The position numbers and the translations under genes were made by a program. DNA of 64,000 nucleotides from Phaeobacter sp. B1627 (GTDB lineage Bacteria; Pseudomonadota; Alphaproteobacteria; Rhodobacterales; Rhodobacteraceae), in contig NZ_VCNK01000012.1 in the NCBI RefSeq assembly GCF_006265095.1, forward strand, positions 33,068 to 97,067, in the 5' to 3' direction. Numbering within the stretch: the stretch's first letter is position 1; each line of letters begins with the position of its first letter. Under the pieces are notes generated by a model that searched no databases, was not told the DNA's origin, and saw only the letters and a list, made by a program, of their open reading frames with translations. Below are positions 27,164 to 36,699 of the stretch, piece by piece.

Positions 27164-28672
27164 TTGATTTCGCGGGCACATACAGTGGCATTTCAGGGCG
27201 TCGAAGCCTGCCCTGTCGAAGTACAATGCGCCATCTCACCCGGATTGCCGGCGTTTTCGATCGTCGGTCTGCCGGATAAAGCCGTCAGCGAGGCCCGCGA
27301 CCGGGTGCGCTCTGCACTGGCGGTGATGTCGATCGCCCTGCCGTCGCGTCGGATCACCATCAATCTCTCTCCTGCTGACCTGCCGAAAGAAGGCAGCCAT
27401 TTTGACCTTCCCATCGCCGTCGCCCTGCTGGTCGCGCTTGAAATTCTCCCGCCCGAGGCGGCCAGTGAAACACTGTCACTGGGGGAGTTGTCGCTCGACG
27501 GGACATTGGTCGCCATCAATGGCGCCCTGCCCGCAGCATTGGCAGCAGCCGAACAGGACCGGACGTTGCTTTGCCCCAAGGGGTCCGGGGCAGAGGCCGC
27601 CTGGGTCGCCGCTGCCACGGTCATCGGCGCCAAATCCCTGGCCGAGGTGATCCGTCATTTCACCGGACAGTCTGTCATTGCCGTCGCCCAACCCGGAGAG
27701 GTGGTCAGCGGCACCGACGACAGGGATCTGTCGGATATCAAAGGGCAGGACAGCGCCCGCCGCGCGCTGGAGATCGCTGCCGCAGGCCGTCACCACCTGT
27801 TGATGAGCGGTCCACCGGGCGCGGGCAAATCCATGCTGGCGGCGCGTTTGCCCTCCATTCTGCCCCCCCTGTCGCCGCAAGAGGCGCTGGAAACCTCGAT
27901 GATTCACTCCATATGCGGCATGATCGAAGCAGGTGGCGTCAGCCGGGCCCGGCCCTATCGCGCGCCCCATCACACGGCCTCCATGGCGGCGATCGTCGGG
28001 GGCGGGCGGCGCGCGCATCCCGGTGAAATCAGCCTCGCGCACAATGGCGTTCTGTTTCTGGATGAGCTGCCCGAATTTGCCCGCGCGGTGCTGGAAACGC
28101 TGCGACAGCCGCTGGAAACCGGGGATGTGATGGTGGCGCGGGCCAACGCCCATGTGCGGTACCCCAGCCGCTTCATGCTGGTTGCGGCTGCCAATCCCTG
28201 CCGGTGTGGATATATGACCGATCCGGCGCGGGCCTGCGCGAAGGCGCCGCAATGCGGAGCCGACTATATGGGGCGGGTTTCCGGTCCGTTGATGGATCGG
28301 TTCGACCTGCGCATCGACGTGGAGCCCGTTGCATTTGCCGATCTGGAACGCAGCCGCAGCGGCGAAAGCTCTGCCACCGTTGCGGGTCGCGTTGCAGCCG
28401 CCCGCGCCATCCAGACCGAGCGCTACGCGGGCTGCGAGGGCGTCAGATCCAACGCGGATGCAGAGGGACGTGTGCTGGATGACGTGGCCCGGCTGGATAG
28501 TGAAAGCCGGGACCTGATGCGCGCCGCTGCGGAGCGGTTTGGCCTCAGCGCCCGGGGCTACCACCGTGTCCTGCGGGTCGCCCGCACGATTGCGGATCTT
28601 GACGGCGACCCGACCATCGCACGGGACCACGTGGCAGAGGCCCTCTCCTACCGGCTGTCCGGTTCCGGGTGA
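27164..28672 (+). CDS. comM: YifB/ComM-family Mg-chelatase-like AAA+ ATPase
   Basis: 502 residues. The N-terminal Lon-protease-like fold contains PGLPAFSIVGLPDKAVSEAR. The AAA+ core has Walker A GPPGAGKSM and Walker B NGVLFLDELPEF, and Cys pairs appear around NPCRCGYM and KAPQCGADY. The C-terminal helical region has GYHRVLRVARTIADL. In Vibrio and Haemophilus ComM is a branch-migration helicase for transformation; the role in alphaproteobacteria is less certain. TTG start, chosen because family members begin M-x-x-RAxTVAFxGVEA. Confidence 0.92.
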   Translation: MISRAHTVAFQGVEACPVEVQCAISPGLPAFSIVGLPDKAVSEARDRVRSALAVMSIALPSRRITINLSPADLPKEGSHFDLPIAVALLVALEILPPEAASETLSLGELSLDGTLVAINGALPAALAAAEQDRTLLCPKGSGAEAAWVAAATVIGAKSLAEVIRHFTGQSVIAVAQPGEVVSGTDDRDLSDIKGQDSARRALEIAAAGRHHLLMSGPPGAGKSMLAARLPSILPPLSPQEALETSMIHSICGMIEAGGVSRARPYRAPHHTASMAAIVGGGRRAHPGEISLAHNGVLFLDELPEFARAVLETLRQPLETGDVMVARANAHVRYPSRFMLVAAANPCRCGYMTDPARACAKAPQCGADYMGRVSGPLMDRFDLRIDVEPVAFADLERSRSGESSATVAGRVAAARAIQTERYAGCEGVRSNADAEGRVLDDVARLDSESRDLMRAAAERFGLSARGYHRVLRVARTIADLDGDPTIARDHVAEALSYRLSGSG

Positions 28673-28776
28673 CTTGTCCGGTTGACCAAGCTGGTTGCCC
28701 GGACTGGTCGGACTGGAGCGAACTGGACTGAGCCGGACAGAGCTGGACCGGGACGGAACCGGAGGGGACGTCGGGA
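28673..28776. repeat. Degenerate GGACTGG-like repeats between convergent comM and gshB
   Basis: The 104-bp gap is built from imperfect 6-9 bp units resembling GGACTGG, GGACAGAG and GGACCGG. No gene or clear terminator is visible. Confidence 0.5.
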
Positions 28777-29709
28777 TCAGACCTTGGCTTCGATCGCCTG
28801 CCAGACCTTTTCGGCGATATTGACCCCGTCAAAGCGTTCCAGTTCCTGAATGCCGGTCGGGGAGGTGACGTTGATTTCCGTCAGATAGTCGCCGATCACA
28901 TCGATACCGACAAAGACCTGACCGCGCTCCTTCAGAAGCGGGCCGATCGCGGCACAGATCTCCAGATCGCGGTCGGTCAGGCCGATCTTTTCCGGGCGCC
29001 CGCCCACATGCATGTTGGAGCGTGTCTCACCCGCTGCAGGCACCCGATTGATCGCACCCACCGGCTCTCCATCGACAAGAATCACGCGTTTGTCACCGTT
29101 GGACACATCGGGCAGGAATTTCTGCACGATCAGCGGCTCGCGGCTGAAGCCTGTGAACAGTTCATGCAACGAGGACAGGTTGCGATCATTGGCGTCCAGA
29201 CGGAACACCCCGGCGCCGCCATTGCCATAGAGCGGTTTCAGGATCACATCGCCATGCTTTGCCTTGAAGGCCTTGATGGTCGCAAGGTCACGGGCAATCG
29301 TGGTGGGTGGCGTCAGGTGGGGGAAGTCGAGCACCAGCAGTTTTTCGGGAAAGTTCCTGACCCAGAACGGATCGTTCACCACAAGGGCCTGCCCCTTCAG
29401 GCGGTCCAGAAGATGGGTGGACGTGATATAGTGCATGTCAAACGGGGGGTCCTGCCGCAACCAGACGACATCGAATTCGGCCAGATCAACTTCGCGCAGC
29501 TCGCCCAGGACGGCGGGATCGCCTGCGATACGCTGAACCGTCATGTCATGTCCGCGCGCCGTCACCCGCCCTTCCTGATAGGCCAGTTGGTCGGGCGCAT
29601 AATAGAACAATGTATGGCCGCGCTTTTGCGCCTCCTCGGCGAGACGGAAACTGCTGTCGGCATTGATGTCGACGCCCATGATCGGGTCCATCTGAAAGGC
29701 GATTTTCAT
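28777..29709 (-). CDS. gshB: Glutathione synthetase
   Basis: Joins gamma-glutamylcysteine and glycine using ATP. 310 residues of the ATP-grasp fold. The start [20 protein letters not shown], the nucleotide-binding [37 protein letters not shown] and the C-terminal [21 protein letters not shown] are all diagnostic. Downstream of rsmI and yraN in the same direction. Confidence 0.97.
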   Translation of the reverse strand: MKIAFQMDPIMGVDINADSSFRLAEEAQKRGHTLFYYAPDQLAYQEGRVTARGHDMTVQRIAGDPAVLGELREVDLAEFDVVWLRQDPPFDMHYITSTHLLDRLKGQALVVNDPFWVRNFPEKLLVLDFPHLTPPTTIARDLATIKAFKAKHGDVILKPLYGNGGAGVFRLDANDRNLSSLHELFTGFSREPLIVQKFLPDVSNGDKRVILVDGEPVGAINRVPAAGETRSNMHVGGRPEKIGLTDRDLEICAAIGPLLKERGQVFVGIDVIGDYLTEINVTSPTGIQELERFDGVNIAEKVWQAIEAKV

Positions 29710-29770
29710 GGCGGGTGTCCCTTTTGGTGTTTTTCAGTACATGGCCCAGCGGCTTGTGCGGTTCAATGGG

Positions 29771-30145
29771 TCAACCGTGGCCAAACGCATTTTCGAGGAT
29801 CTCGACGTGGCCCGGCCCCCAGACCAGAACGACGTCGAGCCGGGTTTCGGTCAACTGGCCACGCGGCTCGGTATCGAGAAACACCGCCGCACTGGCCATC
29901 ACCCGCTGCATCTGACGCGCCGAGATCCGGGCGGCTGCAGTATCGCGCGACACACTGGATTTGACCTCGGCAAAGATCACCTCAGTGCCCCGGCGCAGGA
30001 TCAGATCAATCTCGCCATGAGGCCCGCGCCAGCGTTGCTCCGCCAGGGTATAGCCGCGATCCAGATAGCTCTGCAGGGCCAGCTCTTCCGCCGCCGCTCC
30101 GGACAGATGCGACACTTCTCCGCGGGTCTGGCGCGAACGGCTCAT
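29771..30145 (-). CDS. yraN: YraN family protein (UPF0102, endonuclease-like fold)
   Basis: 124 residues. The core GAAAEELALQSYLDRGYTLA and the nuclease-like acidic pattern GEIDLILRRGTEVIFAEVKS (E-D-ExK) match the family, whose biochemical role is unsettled. The ATG at 30145 starts 5 bp after the rsmI stop, so the two are co-transcribed, as in many bacteria. Confidence 0.93.
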   Translation of the reverse strand: MSRSRQTRGEVSHLSGAAAEELALQSYLDRGYTLAEQRWRGPHGEIDLILRRGTEVIFAEVKSSVSRDTAAARISARQMQRVMASAAVFLDTEPRGQLTETRLDVVLVWGPGHVEILENAFGHG

Positions 30146-30149
30146 CGGC

Positions 30150-31007
30150 CTAGACCTCCCTCGCGATCTGCAGGGCCTGCTGGTATATCTTGCGCCGCGG
30201 GGCCCCATGCGCTTCGGCGACGATGGCGGCGGCATCCTTGACCGAATTGTCCCTGAGGGCCGCACGCAGATCCGCCTCAAGATCGACCTCACTGGTCGCG
30301 GCCTCCCGCTGCCGGTCGACCAAAACAACGATTTCGCCCTTCACGGAGGCTTCAGCCAGAGCCGCCGCAAGCTCCGACAGAGGTGCGCGGCGCACTTCTT
30401 CGAATTTCTTCGTCAATTCCCGACACAGCGCCGCCTGCCGGTCTCCCAGCACCGTCGCCATGTCCAGGAGCGAGGCCGCGATCCGTTTGGGCGATTCGTA
30501 GAACACCAGCGTGCCGGGGATATTCGCCAGTTCCTCAAGCCGCTTGCGCCGCGCGCCGGTCGCATTCGGCAGGAAGCCTGCAAAAAAGAACGCATCCGTG
30601 GGCAGACCCGCAAGCGTCAATGCGCAAAGCGCCGCCGACGCGCCCGGAGCCGCCGTAACCAGATGCCCCGCCGTGGCCGCCTCGCGGCTGAGATCATAGC
30701 CCGGATCGGCAATCATCGGCATCCCCGCCTCGGAGGCATAGGCCACTGATTTGCCTGCGGACAAGGCCTCCAACAGCTTCGCACGGGCGCCGGGGCCTGA
30801 ATGGTCGTGATAGGCGATCACCTGCCTGTCACCGAGCGGAACCCCGTGGATTTCAAGGAGTCTGCGCATCGAGCGGGTGTCCTCGGCGGCGATCAGATCG
30901 GCCGAGGCCAATACATCGAGCGCCCGCAATGTGATGTCGCGGGCAGTCCCTATGGGGGTCGCCACAAAGTACAACCCCGGCGACAAACTGACGATCTTGT
31001 GATTCAC
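30150..31007 (-). CDS. rsmI: 16S rRNA (cytidine(1402)-2'-O)-methyltransferase
   Basis: 285 residues, the usual length. The tetrapyrrole-methylase fold is shown by GLYFVATPIGTARDITLRAL, IAAEDTRSMRRLL, YASEAGMPMIADPGYDL and FFFAGFLP. It methylates C1402 in the ribosomal decoding centre. A GTG start at 31007 (VNHKIVSLSPG) gives the standard N-terminus; the ORF extension beyond it runs into the divergent lipoprotein gene. Confidence 0.94.
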   Translation of the reverse strand: MNHKIVSLSPGLYFVATPIGTARDITLRALDVLASADLIAAEDTRSMRRLLEIHGVPLGDRQVIAYHDHSGPGARAKLLEALSAGKSVAYASEAGMPMIADPGYDLSREAATAGHLVTAAPGASAALCALTLAGLPTDAFFFAGFLPNATGARRKRLEELANIPGTLVFYESPKRIAASLLDMATVLGDRQAALCRELTKKFEEVRRAPLSELAAALAEASVKGEIVVLVDRQREAATSEVDLEADLRAALRDNSVKDAAAIVAEAHGAPRRKIYQQALQIAREV

Positions 31008-31095
31008 GCTGGACCCGCTTTCTTCGTCGTCTATGATCGATCCGAACCAAAACGGGTCCGCGGAAATCGTGGCCGCTGCCCGGAACAGGGAGTTT

Positions 31096-32280
31096 ATGCG
31101 CTTTATGTTTGCTGTTTTCAATCGGGCCCGCAAGATTGTCCTCACTGTGACTGCGGTCGCCGCCTCTGCCCTCGTGGCCGCATGTGACCCCGGAGCGATT
31201 GGCGGCGGAGGGCCGTCCATCAATACCTCCAAGCCAGTTCCCGTCGCACTGCTGGTGCCACGCGGCTCGGCTCAGCACGGCGATGACGTCCTGGCCCAGA
31301 GCCTAGAGAACGCGGCGCGGATGGCAATTGCCGACCTGAATGGCGTCCAGATCGATCTGCGGGTCTATGCCACGGCCGGCGATCCGCAAACGGCCGCCGC
31401 CGTCGCGACCCAAGCGGTTCAGGAAGGCGCCCGCATCCTGCTCGGACCCGTCTATGCAGAAGCGGCAAATGCGGCAGGAATTGCGGCCGCAAAGCGCGGC
31501 GTGAACGTTCTTGCGTTTTCAAACAACACCTCCATCGCGGGCGGAAACGTCTTTGTCATGGGCTCCACCTTCGAGACCACCGCAAGCCGGCTGACGCAAT
31601 ATGCCACGCGTCAGGGCAAACGGACCATGGTGGTGGTCTCGGGCAACAATGCCGCCGGTCAGGCCGGTCGCTCCGCGATCCAGCAGGCCGCCGTTCAATC
31701 GGGCATGACGCTGGCGGGCAACATCAGCTACGATCTGTCCCAGCAAGACGTCATCAACGCGGTTCCCACCATCACGAACACTGTTCGCCAGACGGATGCC
31801 GACGTGCTGTTCATGACAGCCACCACCGCCGGGGCGCTGCCGCTTCTGACCCAGCTCCTGCCTGAATCCGGTATCAAAACCAGCGATGTGCAATATGTCG
31901 GCCTGACCCGTTGGGATATCCCGGCACAGACGCTGGAACTGCCGGGCGTCCAGAATGGCTGGTTCGCGCTGCCGGACCCTGCGAAATCCGAAGCGTTCCG
32001 TGGCCGGTACCAGGCGACCTACGGGGCGGCTCCCCACCCGATCGGCGGTCTGGCCTATGACGGGATTGCCGCCATCGGTGCGCTCGTGCGCTCCGGCAAC
32101 TCCGAGGCGCTGACCGGGGCAGCCTTGACCCAGCCTGCAGGTTTCCAGGGCACCGGGGGGATCTTCCGCCTGCGCCCCGATGGCACCAACGAACGCGGCC
32201 TCGCTGTCGCCACGATCCAAGACCAGAAAGTCGTCATCATTGACCCAGCCCCCAAAAGTTTCGCTGGCGCCGGTTCCTGA
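31096..32280 (+). CDS. Penicillin-binding-protein activator (LppC/LpoA-like) lipoprotein
   Basis: 394 residues. A signal peptide with the lipobox LVAAC (Cys near residue 30) predicts an outer-membrane lipoprotein. The body is a periplasmic-binding-protein fold of the LppC family (LLVPRGSAQHGDDVLAQSLE, GARILLGPVYAEA). In gammaproteobacteria LpoA activates PBP1A from the outer membrane; the role here is inferred. The ATG at 31096 follows AGGGAG. Divergent from rsmI, a widely conserved arrangement. Confidence 0.88.
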   Translation: MRFMFAVFNRARKIVLTVTAVAASALVAACDPGAIGGGGPSINTSKPVPVALLVPRGSAQHGDDVLAQSLENAARMAIADLNGVQIDLRVYATAGDPQTAAAVATQAVQEGARILLGPVYAEAANAAGIAAAKRGVNVLAFSNNTSIAGGNVFVMGSTFETTASRLTQYATRQGKRTMVVVSGNNAAGQAGRSAIQQAAVQSGMTLAGNISYDLSQQDVINAVPTITNTVRQTDADVLFMTATTAGALPLLTQLLPESGIKTSDVQYVGLTRWDIPAQTLELPGVQNGWFALPDPAKSEAFRGRYQATYGAAPHPIGGLAYDGIAAIGALVRSGNSEALTGAALTQPAGFQGTGGIFRLRPDGTNERGLAVATIQDQKVVIIDPAPKSFAGAGS

Positions 32281-35068
32281 ACCGTCCGAGGCACAGTCCA
32301 AATCCCTGCCAAAACCACTGGGGTCGCTGATCTGCGACCCCAATGCGATTTTTGACACCGAAGCGGTCCGGTTTCGGATCATTGAGCTCTCGCAGGATCT
32401 GCAGGGACCAGAGTTCCGGTCCGCAGTCGTCGCGCTCCTGCGCGACGCCAACACAGCCGGTCGCGCAGCGATCGCGGAGGCGTTCGAACTGCAGCCCTTT
32501 GCCGCCCGTGAACTGGCGCGATCCTATACGTTTCTGACCGACGGCCTTGTCACCACCGCGCTGATGGCCGCGTCTGAGATCCTGCATCCGAATGCCACCC
32601 CCACCACCAGCGAGCGGATCTCTGTGTTTGCAGTTGGCGGCTATGGCCGGGGCGAGATGGCGCCATTCTCCGACGTGGATCTCCTGTTCCTGACCCCCTA
32701 CAAGATCACCGCCTGGGCGGAAAGCGTCATTGAATCGATGCTGTATATCCTGTGGGATCTCCGCCTGAAGGTGGGCCATTCCAGCCGCACGATCCGGGAT
32801 TGCATTCGCCTCGGGGGGGAGGATTTCACCATCCGCACCGCGATGCTGGAAAACCGTTTCCTTGCAGGCCACGCCCCCCTTGCCGCCGAACTCGAGGCGC
32901 GACTGGCAAAGGATCTGTTTTCCAAGGAGGCCAAGGAATTCATCGACGCCAAACTGGCCGAACGGGATGCGCGCCACCTGAAGCAGGGTGAACGCTACAT
33001 GGTCGAGCCAAACGTGAAGGAGGGCAAAGGCGGCCTGCGTGATCTGCAATCACTGTTCTGGATCGCAAAATACCTCTATCAGGTTCAGGACGTGGCGGAG
33101 CTGGTTCCGCTGGGCCTCTTTCGCCCGGAGGAATTCGACTTTTTCGCCAAGGCAGAGAACTTTCTCTGGGCGGTGAGGGCGCATCTGCATCTGACCGCCG
33201 GGCGCGCGACGGAGCATTTGACGTTTGACACGCAGGTCCAGGTGGCCGAGCGCATGGGCTATGTGGATACATCGGGCCGCCGCGCCGTCGAAGTCTTCAT
33301 GCAGGACTACTTTCGCCATGCCACACAGGTTGGCGACGTCACCCGGATCCTGTTGTCGAAACTCGAAGACGGGCACCTGAAAAGCGAACCCCTGCTGGAG
33401 CGGATTTTCCGGCGCAAGCCACGGGTGAAATCCGGCTACAAGGTCACCCACAACAGGCTGGAAATCGCGGAGCCGGAAACCTACCTCCGCGACAAGCTGA
33501 ACCTGTTGCGCCTGTTCGAAGAGGCGTTGAGAACGGGCATGTTGCTGCACCCCGACAGCATGCGCCTCGTGCGGGCGAACCTGGGTCTGATCGATGATGA
33601 GATGCGCAATGACCCGGTTGCACAAAAGATCTTTCTGGATCTGTTGCTGAAGCACGGAAACCCCGAGCGGGTCTTGCGGCGCATGAACGAACTGGGCGTG
33701 CTCTCCGCCTTTGTGCCGGAGTTCGAGCCGATCGTCGCCATGATGCAGTTCAACATGTATCACTCCTACACGGTGGACGAGCACACGATTCAGGTGATCT
33801 CCAATTTCTCGGCAATCGAGCGCGGCGAACTGGAAGAAGAGCTGCCGCTGTCCTCCGAGCGGATCAAGCAGGGGGTAAACCGCAAGGTTCTGATCATTGC
33901 GATGCTGCTGCATGACATCGGCAAGGGGCGGCCTCAGGATCACTCCATCCTTGGGGCGCAGATCGCCCGCAAGGTGGCGCCACGCCTGGGCCTGAACAAA
34001 GCCGAATCCGAAACAGTGGAGTGGCTGGTCCGCTACCACCTGCTGATGTCCGATACAGCGCAAAAACGCGATATCGCCGACCCCCGCACTATCCGCGATT
34101 TTGCCAAGGCGGTGCAGACCGTCAAACGTCTCGACCTGCTGCTGCTTCTGACCGTTTGTGACATTCGCGGGGTTGGGCCGGACACCTGGAACAACTGGAA
34201 GGCGGTGCTGTTGCGGGCGCTCTACAGTCAGACCCGCGAAGCCCTGGAAAACGGGCTAGAGGCGTTCAACCGCGAACACCGGGGGGCAGAAGCCAAGAAG
34301 CGGCTGCGCGCCGCCCTGCCCGACTGGGACAAGGCGGCCATCAAGCGCGAAACCTCACGCCATTACCCGCCCTATTGGCAGGGGCTGCATGTCACCGCTC
34401 ACGTGGATTTTGCGCGCATGCTGCAGAAACTGGATGAGCTCGACGATCCCTCGGCGATGCTGGTGCAGTTGCATCCGGACGAAGACCGTGATGCCACCCG
34501 CGCCAGTTTCGTGATGCCCGACCATCCCGGGATCTTTGCCCGGATCGCCGGCGCGCTGGCACTGGTCGGGGCCAATGTCGTCGATGCCCGCAGCTACACG
34601 ACCAAGGACGGCTTTGTCACCGATGCGTTCTGGATTCAGGATGCCGACGGCCATCCCTACGAGCTGTCGCGCCTGCCGCGATTGCGCAAAATGATCGAAA
34701 AGACCCTGAACGGCGAAGTGATCGCGCGGGACGCCCTGAAATCGCGGGACAAAATCAAAAAGCGCGAGCGCGCCTTTCAGGTCCCGACGCATATCCTGTT
34801 CGACAACGAAGGGTCGGACATCTACACGATCATCGAGGTCGACACCCGGGACCGCCCCGGCCTGCTCTATGATCTTGCCCGGGCGCTTGCGGCATCGAAC
34901 GTCTATGTCGCCAATGCCGTCATCGCGACATTCGGCGAGCAGGTCGTCGACAGTTTCTATGTCAAAGACATGTTCGGGCTGAAATACCACTCTGTCGCCA
35001 AACAACAGGCGCTTGAGAAAAAGCTGCGCGAGGCCATTTCAGAAGGCGCAAAACGGGCGGATACATGA
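32240..35068 (+). CDS. glnD: [Protein-PII] uridylyltransferase / uridylyl-removing enzyme
   Basis: Sensor of glutamine status that modifies PII proteins. About 942 residues. Domains in order: nucleotidyltransferase (GGYGRGEMAPFSDVD with its catalytic Asp pair), the PII-uridylyl linker, the HD hydrolase (HDIGKGRPQDHS near residue 557) and two C-terminal ACT domains (MPDHPGIFARIAGAL and DTRDRPGLLYDLARAL). The start is unsure: TTG at 32240 lies inside the end of the LppC-like gene, and an in-frame ATG at 32180 would add 20 residues. The stop overlaps the murJ ATG by 4 bp. Confidence 0.95.
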   Translation: MTQPPKVSLAPVPEPSEAQSKSLPKPLGSLICDPNAIFDTEAVRFRIIELSQDLQGPEFRSAVVALLRDANTAGRAAIAEAFELQPFAARELARSYTFLTDGLVTTALMAASEILHPNATPTTSERISVFAVGGYGRGEMAPFSDVDLLFLTPYKITAWAESVIESMLYILWDLRLKVGHSSRTIRDCIRLGGEDFTIRTAMLENRFLAGHAPLAAELEARLAKDLFSKEAKEFIDAKLAERDARHLKQGERYMVEPNVKEGKGGLRDLQSLFWIAKYLYQVQDVAELVPLGLFRPEEFDFFAKAENFLWAVRAHLHLTAGRATEHLTFDTQVQVAERMGYVDTSGRRAVEVFMQDYFRHATQVGDVTRILLSKLEDGHLKSEPLLERIFRRKPRVKSGYKVTHNRLEIAEPETYLRDKLNLLRLFEEALRTGMLLHPDSMRLVRANLGLIDDEMRNDPVAQKIFLDLLLKHGNPERVLRRMNELGVLSAFVPEFEPIVAMMQFNMYHSYTVDEHTIQVISNFSAIERGELEEELPLSSERIKQGVNRKVLIIAMLLHDIGKGRPQDHSILGAQIARKVAPRLGLNKAESETVEWLVRYHLLMSDTAQKRDIADPRTIRDFAKAVQTVKRLDLLLLLTVCDIRGVGPDTWNNWKAVLLRALYSQTREALENGLEAFNREHRGAEAKKRLRAALPDWDKAAIKRETSRHYPPYWQGLHVTAHVDFARMLQKLDELDDPSAMLVQLHPDEDRDATRASFVMPDHPGIFARIAGALALVGANVVDARSYTTKDGFVTDAFWIQDADGHPYELSRLPRLRKMIEKTLNGEVIARDALKSRDKIKKRERAFQVPTHILFDNEGSDIYTIIEVDTRDRPGLLYDLARALAASNVYVANAVIATFGEQVVDSFYVKDMFGLKYHSVAKQQALEKKLREAISEGAKRADT

Positions 35069-36612
35069 AACCGATCAAGCTGTTGTCCGGCTTCATGACA
35101 GTCGGCTTCTGGACATTGGCGAGCCGGGTGCTCGGATTTGTCCGGGAAATTCTCATTGCGGCCTACATCGGCCCCGGTCCGCTGCTGGATGCGTTTGTCG
35201 CCGCGTTCCGGCTTCCAAATCTGTTCCGCCGGTTCTTTGCCGAAGGGGCGTTCAATGCCGCCTTTGTGCCGATGTTTGCAAAACGTCTCGAAGCGGATGA
35301 CGGCGCTCAGGCGTTTGCACAGGACGCCTTCAACCTGCTTGCCGTCGCCGTTCTCGGGCTGGTTGGGGTTGGTATGGTGTTCATGCCGGTTCTGGTCTGG
35401 GCGACGGCGGGCGGTTTTGTCGGGGACGCGCGGTTCGATCTTGCCGTCGGATTTGGCCGCATCGTCTTTCCCTACATCCTGTGTATGTCATTGGCCGCCC
35501 TGTTTTCCGGTGTCCTGAACGCGACCGGGCGCTTTGCTGCAGCGGCTGCGGCCCCCGTTCTGCTGAACATCTTCACCTGCTCGGCGATGATTGCAGGCGC
35601 TGTTTTGGGGCAGGAGGTGGTAACCTGGCTGGTCTGGACCATTCCTGTCGCAGGGATCGCGCAGCTGTTGCTGGTCTGGCATGCCGCAGCGCGCGCCGGG
35701 ATCAGGCTGCGTCCGGGAAAGCCGCGCATGTCGCCGCAGATGCGCCAACTGGTCCGGATCGCCGTACCGGCGGCACTTGCCATGGGGGTGACGCAGGTGA
35801 ACCTTGTGGTCGGACAGTTGGCGGCCTCGAATTTTGAGAACGCGGTCAGTTGGCTGTTCATTGCGGATCGCCTCTACCAGCTGCCACTGGGGGTGGTGGG
35901 CATCGCCGTCGGCATCGTGTTGCTGCCCGATCTGTCCCGGCGCCTGCGCGCGGGCGACGACCTTGGCGCGCGGGATGCGCTGTCGCGCGCGGGAGAGTTC
36001 TCGCTCTTGTTGACGGTGCCCTCGGCGGTGGCCTTCGTGGTCATTCCGCTGCCCCTCGTCTCGGTTCTCTACGAACGGGGCGCGACCGGGCCGCAGGATG
36101 TGGCCGCCATCGCACTGGCGGTTGCCATCTATGGCGTGGGCCTGCCGGCCTTCGTGCTGCAGAAGGTGCTGCAGCCCCTGTATTTCGCACGCGAGGATAC
36201 CCGCAGCCCGTTTCGCTATGCGCTGGTGGCCATGGCCGTGAACGCGGCGCTGGCGCTTGGGTTGCAGCCGCTGTTGGGCTGGGTGTCACCTGCGGTGGCG
36301 GCAACGGTTGCGGGTTGGGCCATGGTCGTTCTGCTGTGGCGGGGCACCGGCCGGATGGGAGAGGCCGCAAGCATGGATGACCGCTTCCGCCGCCGCAGTC
36401 TTCGCATCGTGCTGGCCTCGGTCATCATGGGTGCGGCACTCTATTTCGGGGCCACCATGCTGGCGCCTGTTCTGTCCATGGACTACTGGCGATATGCGGC
36501 ACTGCTCGGTCTGGTCGTCAGTGGCGGCGCGGTCTATTTCGCGGTCGGGCAGATGGTCGGTGCGCTTCGGCTGTCGGAATTCAGATCCACCCTGCGGCGC
36601 CGCCAGACCTGA
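35065..36612 (+). CDS. murJ: Lipid II flippase MurJ
   Basis: 515 residues with about 14 membrane helices of the MVF fold. MurJ landmarks: TLASRVLGFVREILIAAYIG, PNLFRRFFAEGAFNAAFVP, ADRLYQLPLGVVGIAVGIVL and RGATGPQDV. It moves lipid II across the inner membrane for wall synthesis. Translationally coupled to glnD (ATGA). Confidence 0.96.
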   Translation: MKPIKLLSGFMTVGFWTLASRVLGFVREILIAAYIGPGPLLDAFVAAFRLPNLFRRFFAEGAFNAAFVPMFAKRLEADDGAQAFAQDAFNLLAVAVLGLVGVGMVFMPVLVWATAGGFVGDARFDLAVGFGRIVFPYILCMSLAALFSGVLNATGRFAAAAAAPVLLNIFTCSAMIAGAVLGQEVVTWLVWTIPVAGIAQLLLVWHAAARAGIRLRPGKPRMSPQMRQLVRIAVPAALAMGVTQVNLVVGQLAASNFENAVSWLFIADRLYQLPLGVVGIAVGIVLLPDLSRRLRAGDDLGARDALSRAGEFSLLLTVPSAVAFVVIPLPLVSVLYERGATGPQDVAAIALAVAIYGVGLPAFVLQKVLQPLYFAREDTRSPFRYALVAMAVNAALALGLQPLLGWVSPAVAATVAGWAMVVLLWRGTGRMGEAASMDDRFRRRSLRIVLASVIMGAALYFGATMLAPVLSMDYWRYAALLGLVVSGGAVYFAVGQMVGALRLSEFRSTLRRRQT

Positions 36613-36699
36613 ACTGCCAGTCCTGAACTGGCAGCCCAGCGCCGATCAGGCCCGGGCTGCTGGTCAATAGTGAGAAGGACCAGACGCGAAGGCGCCGCC

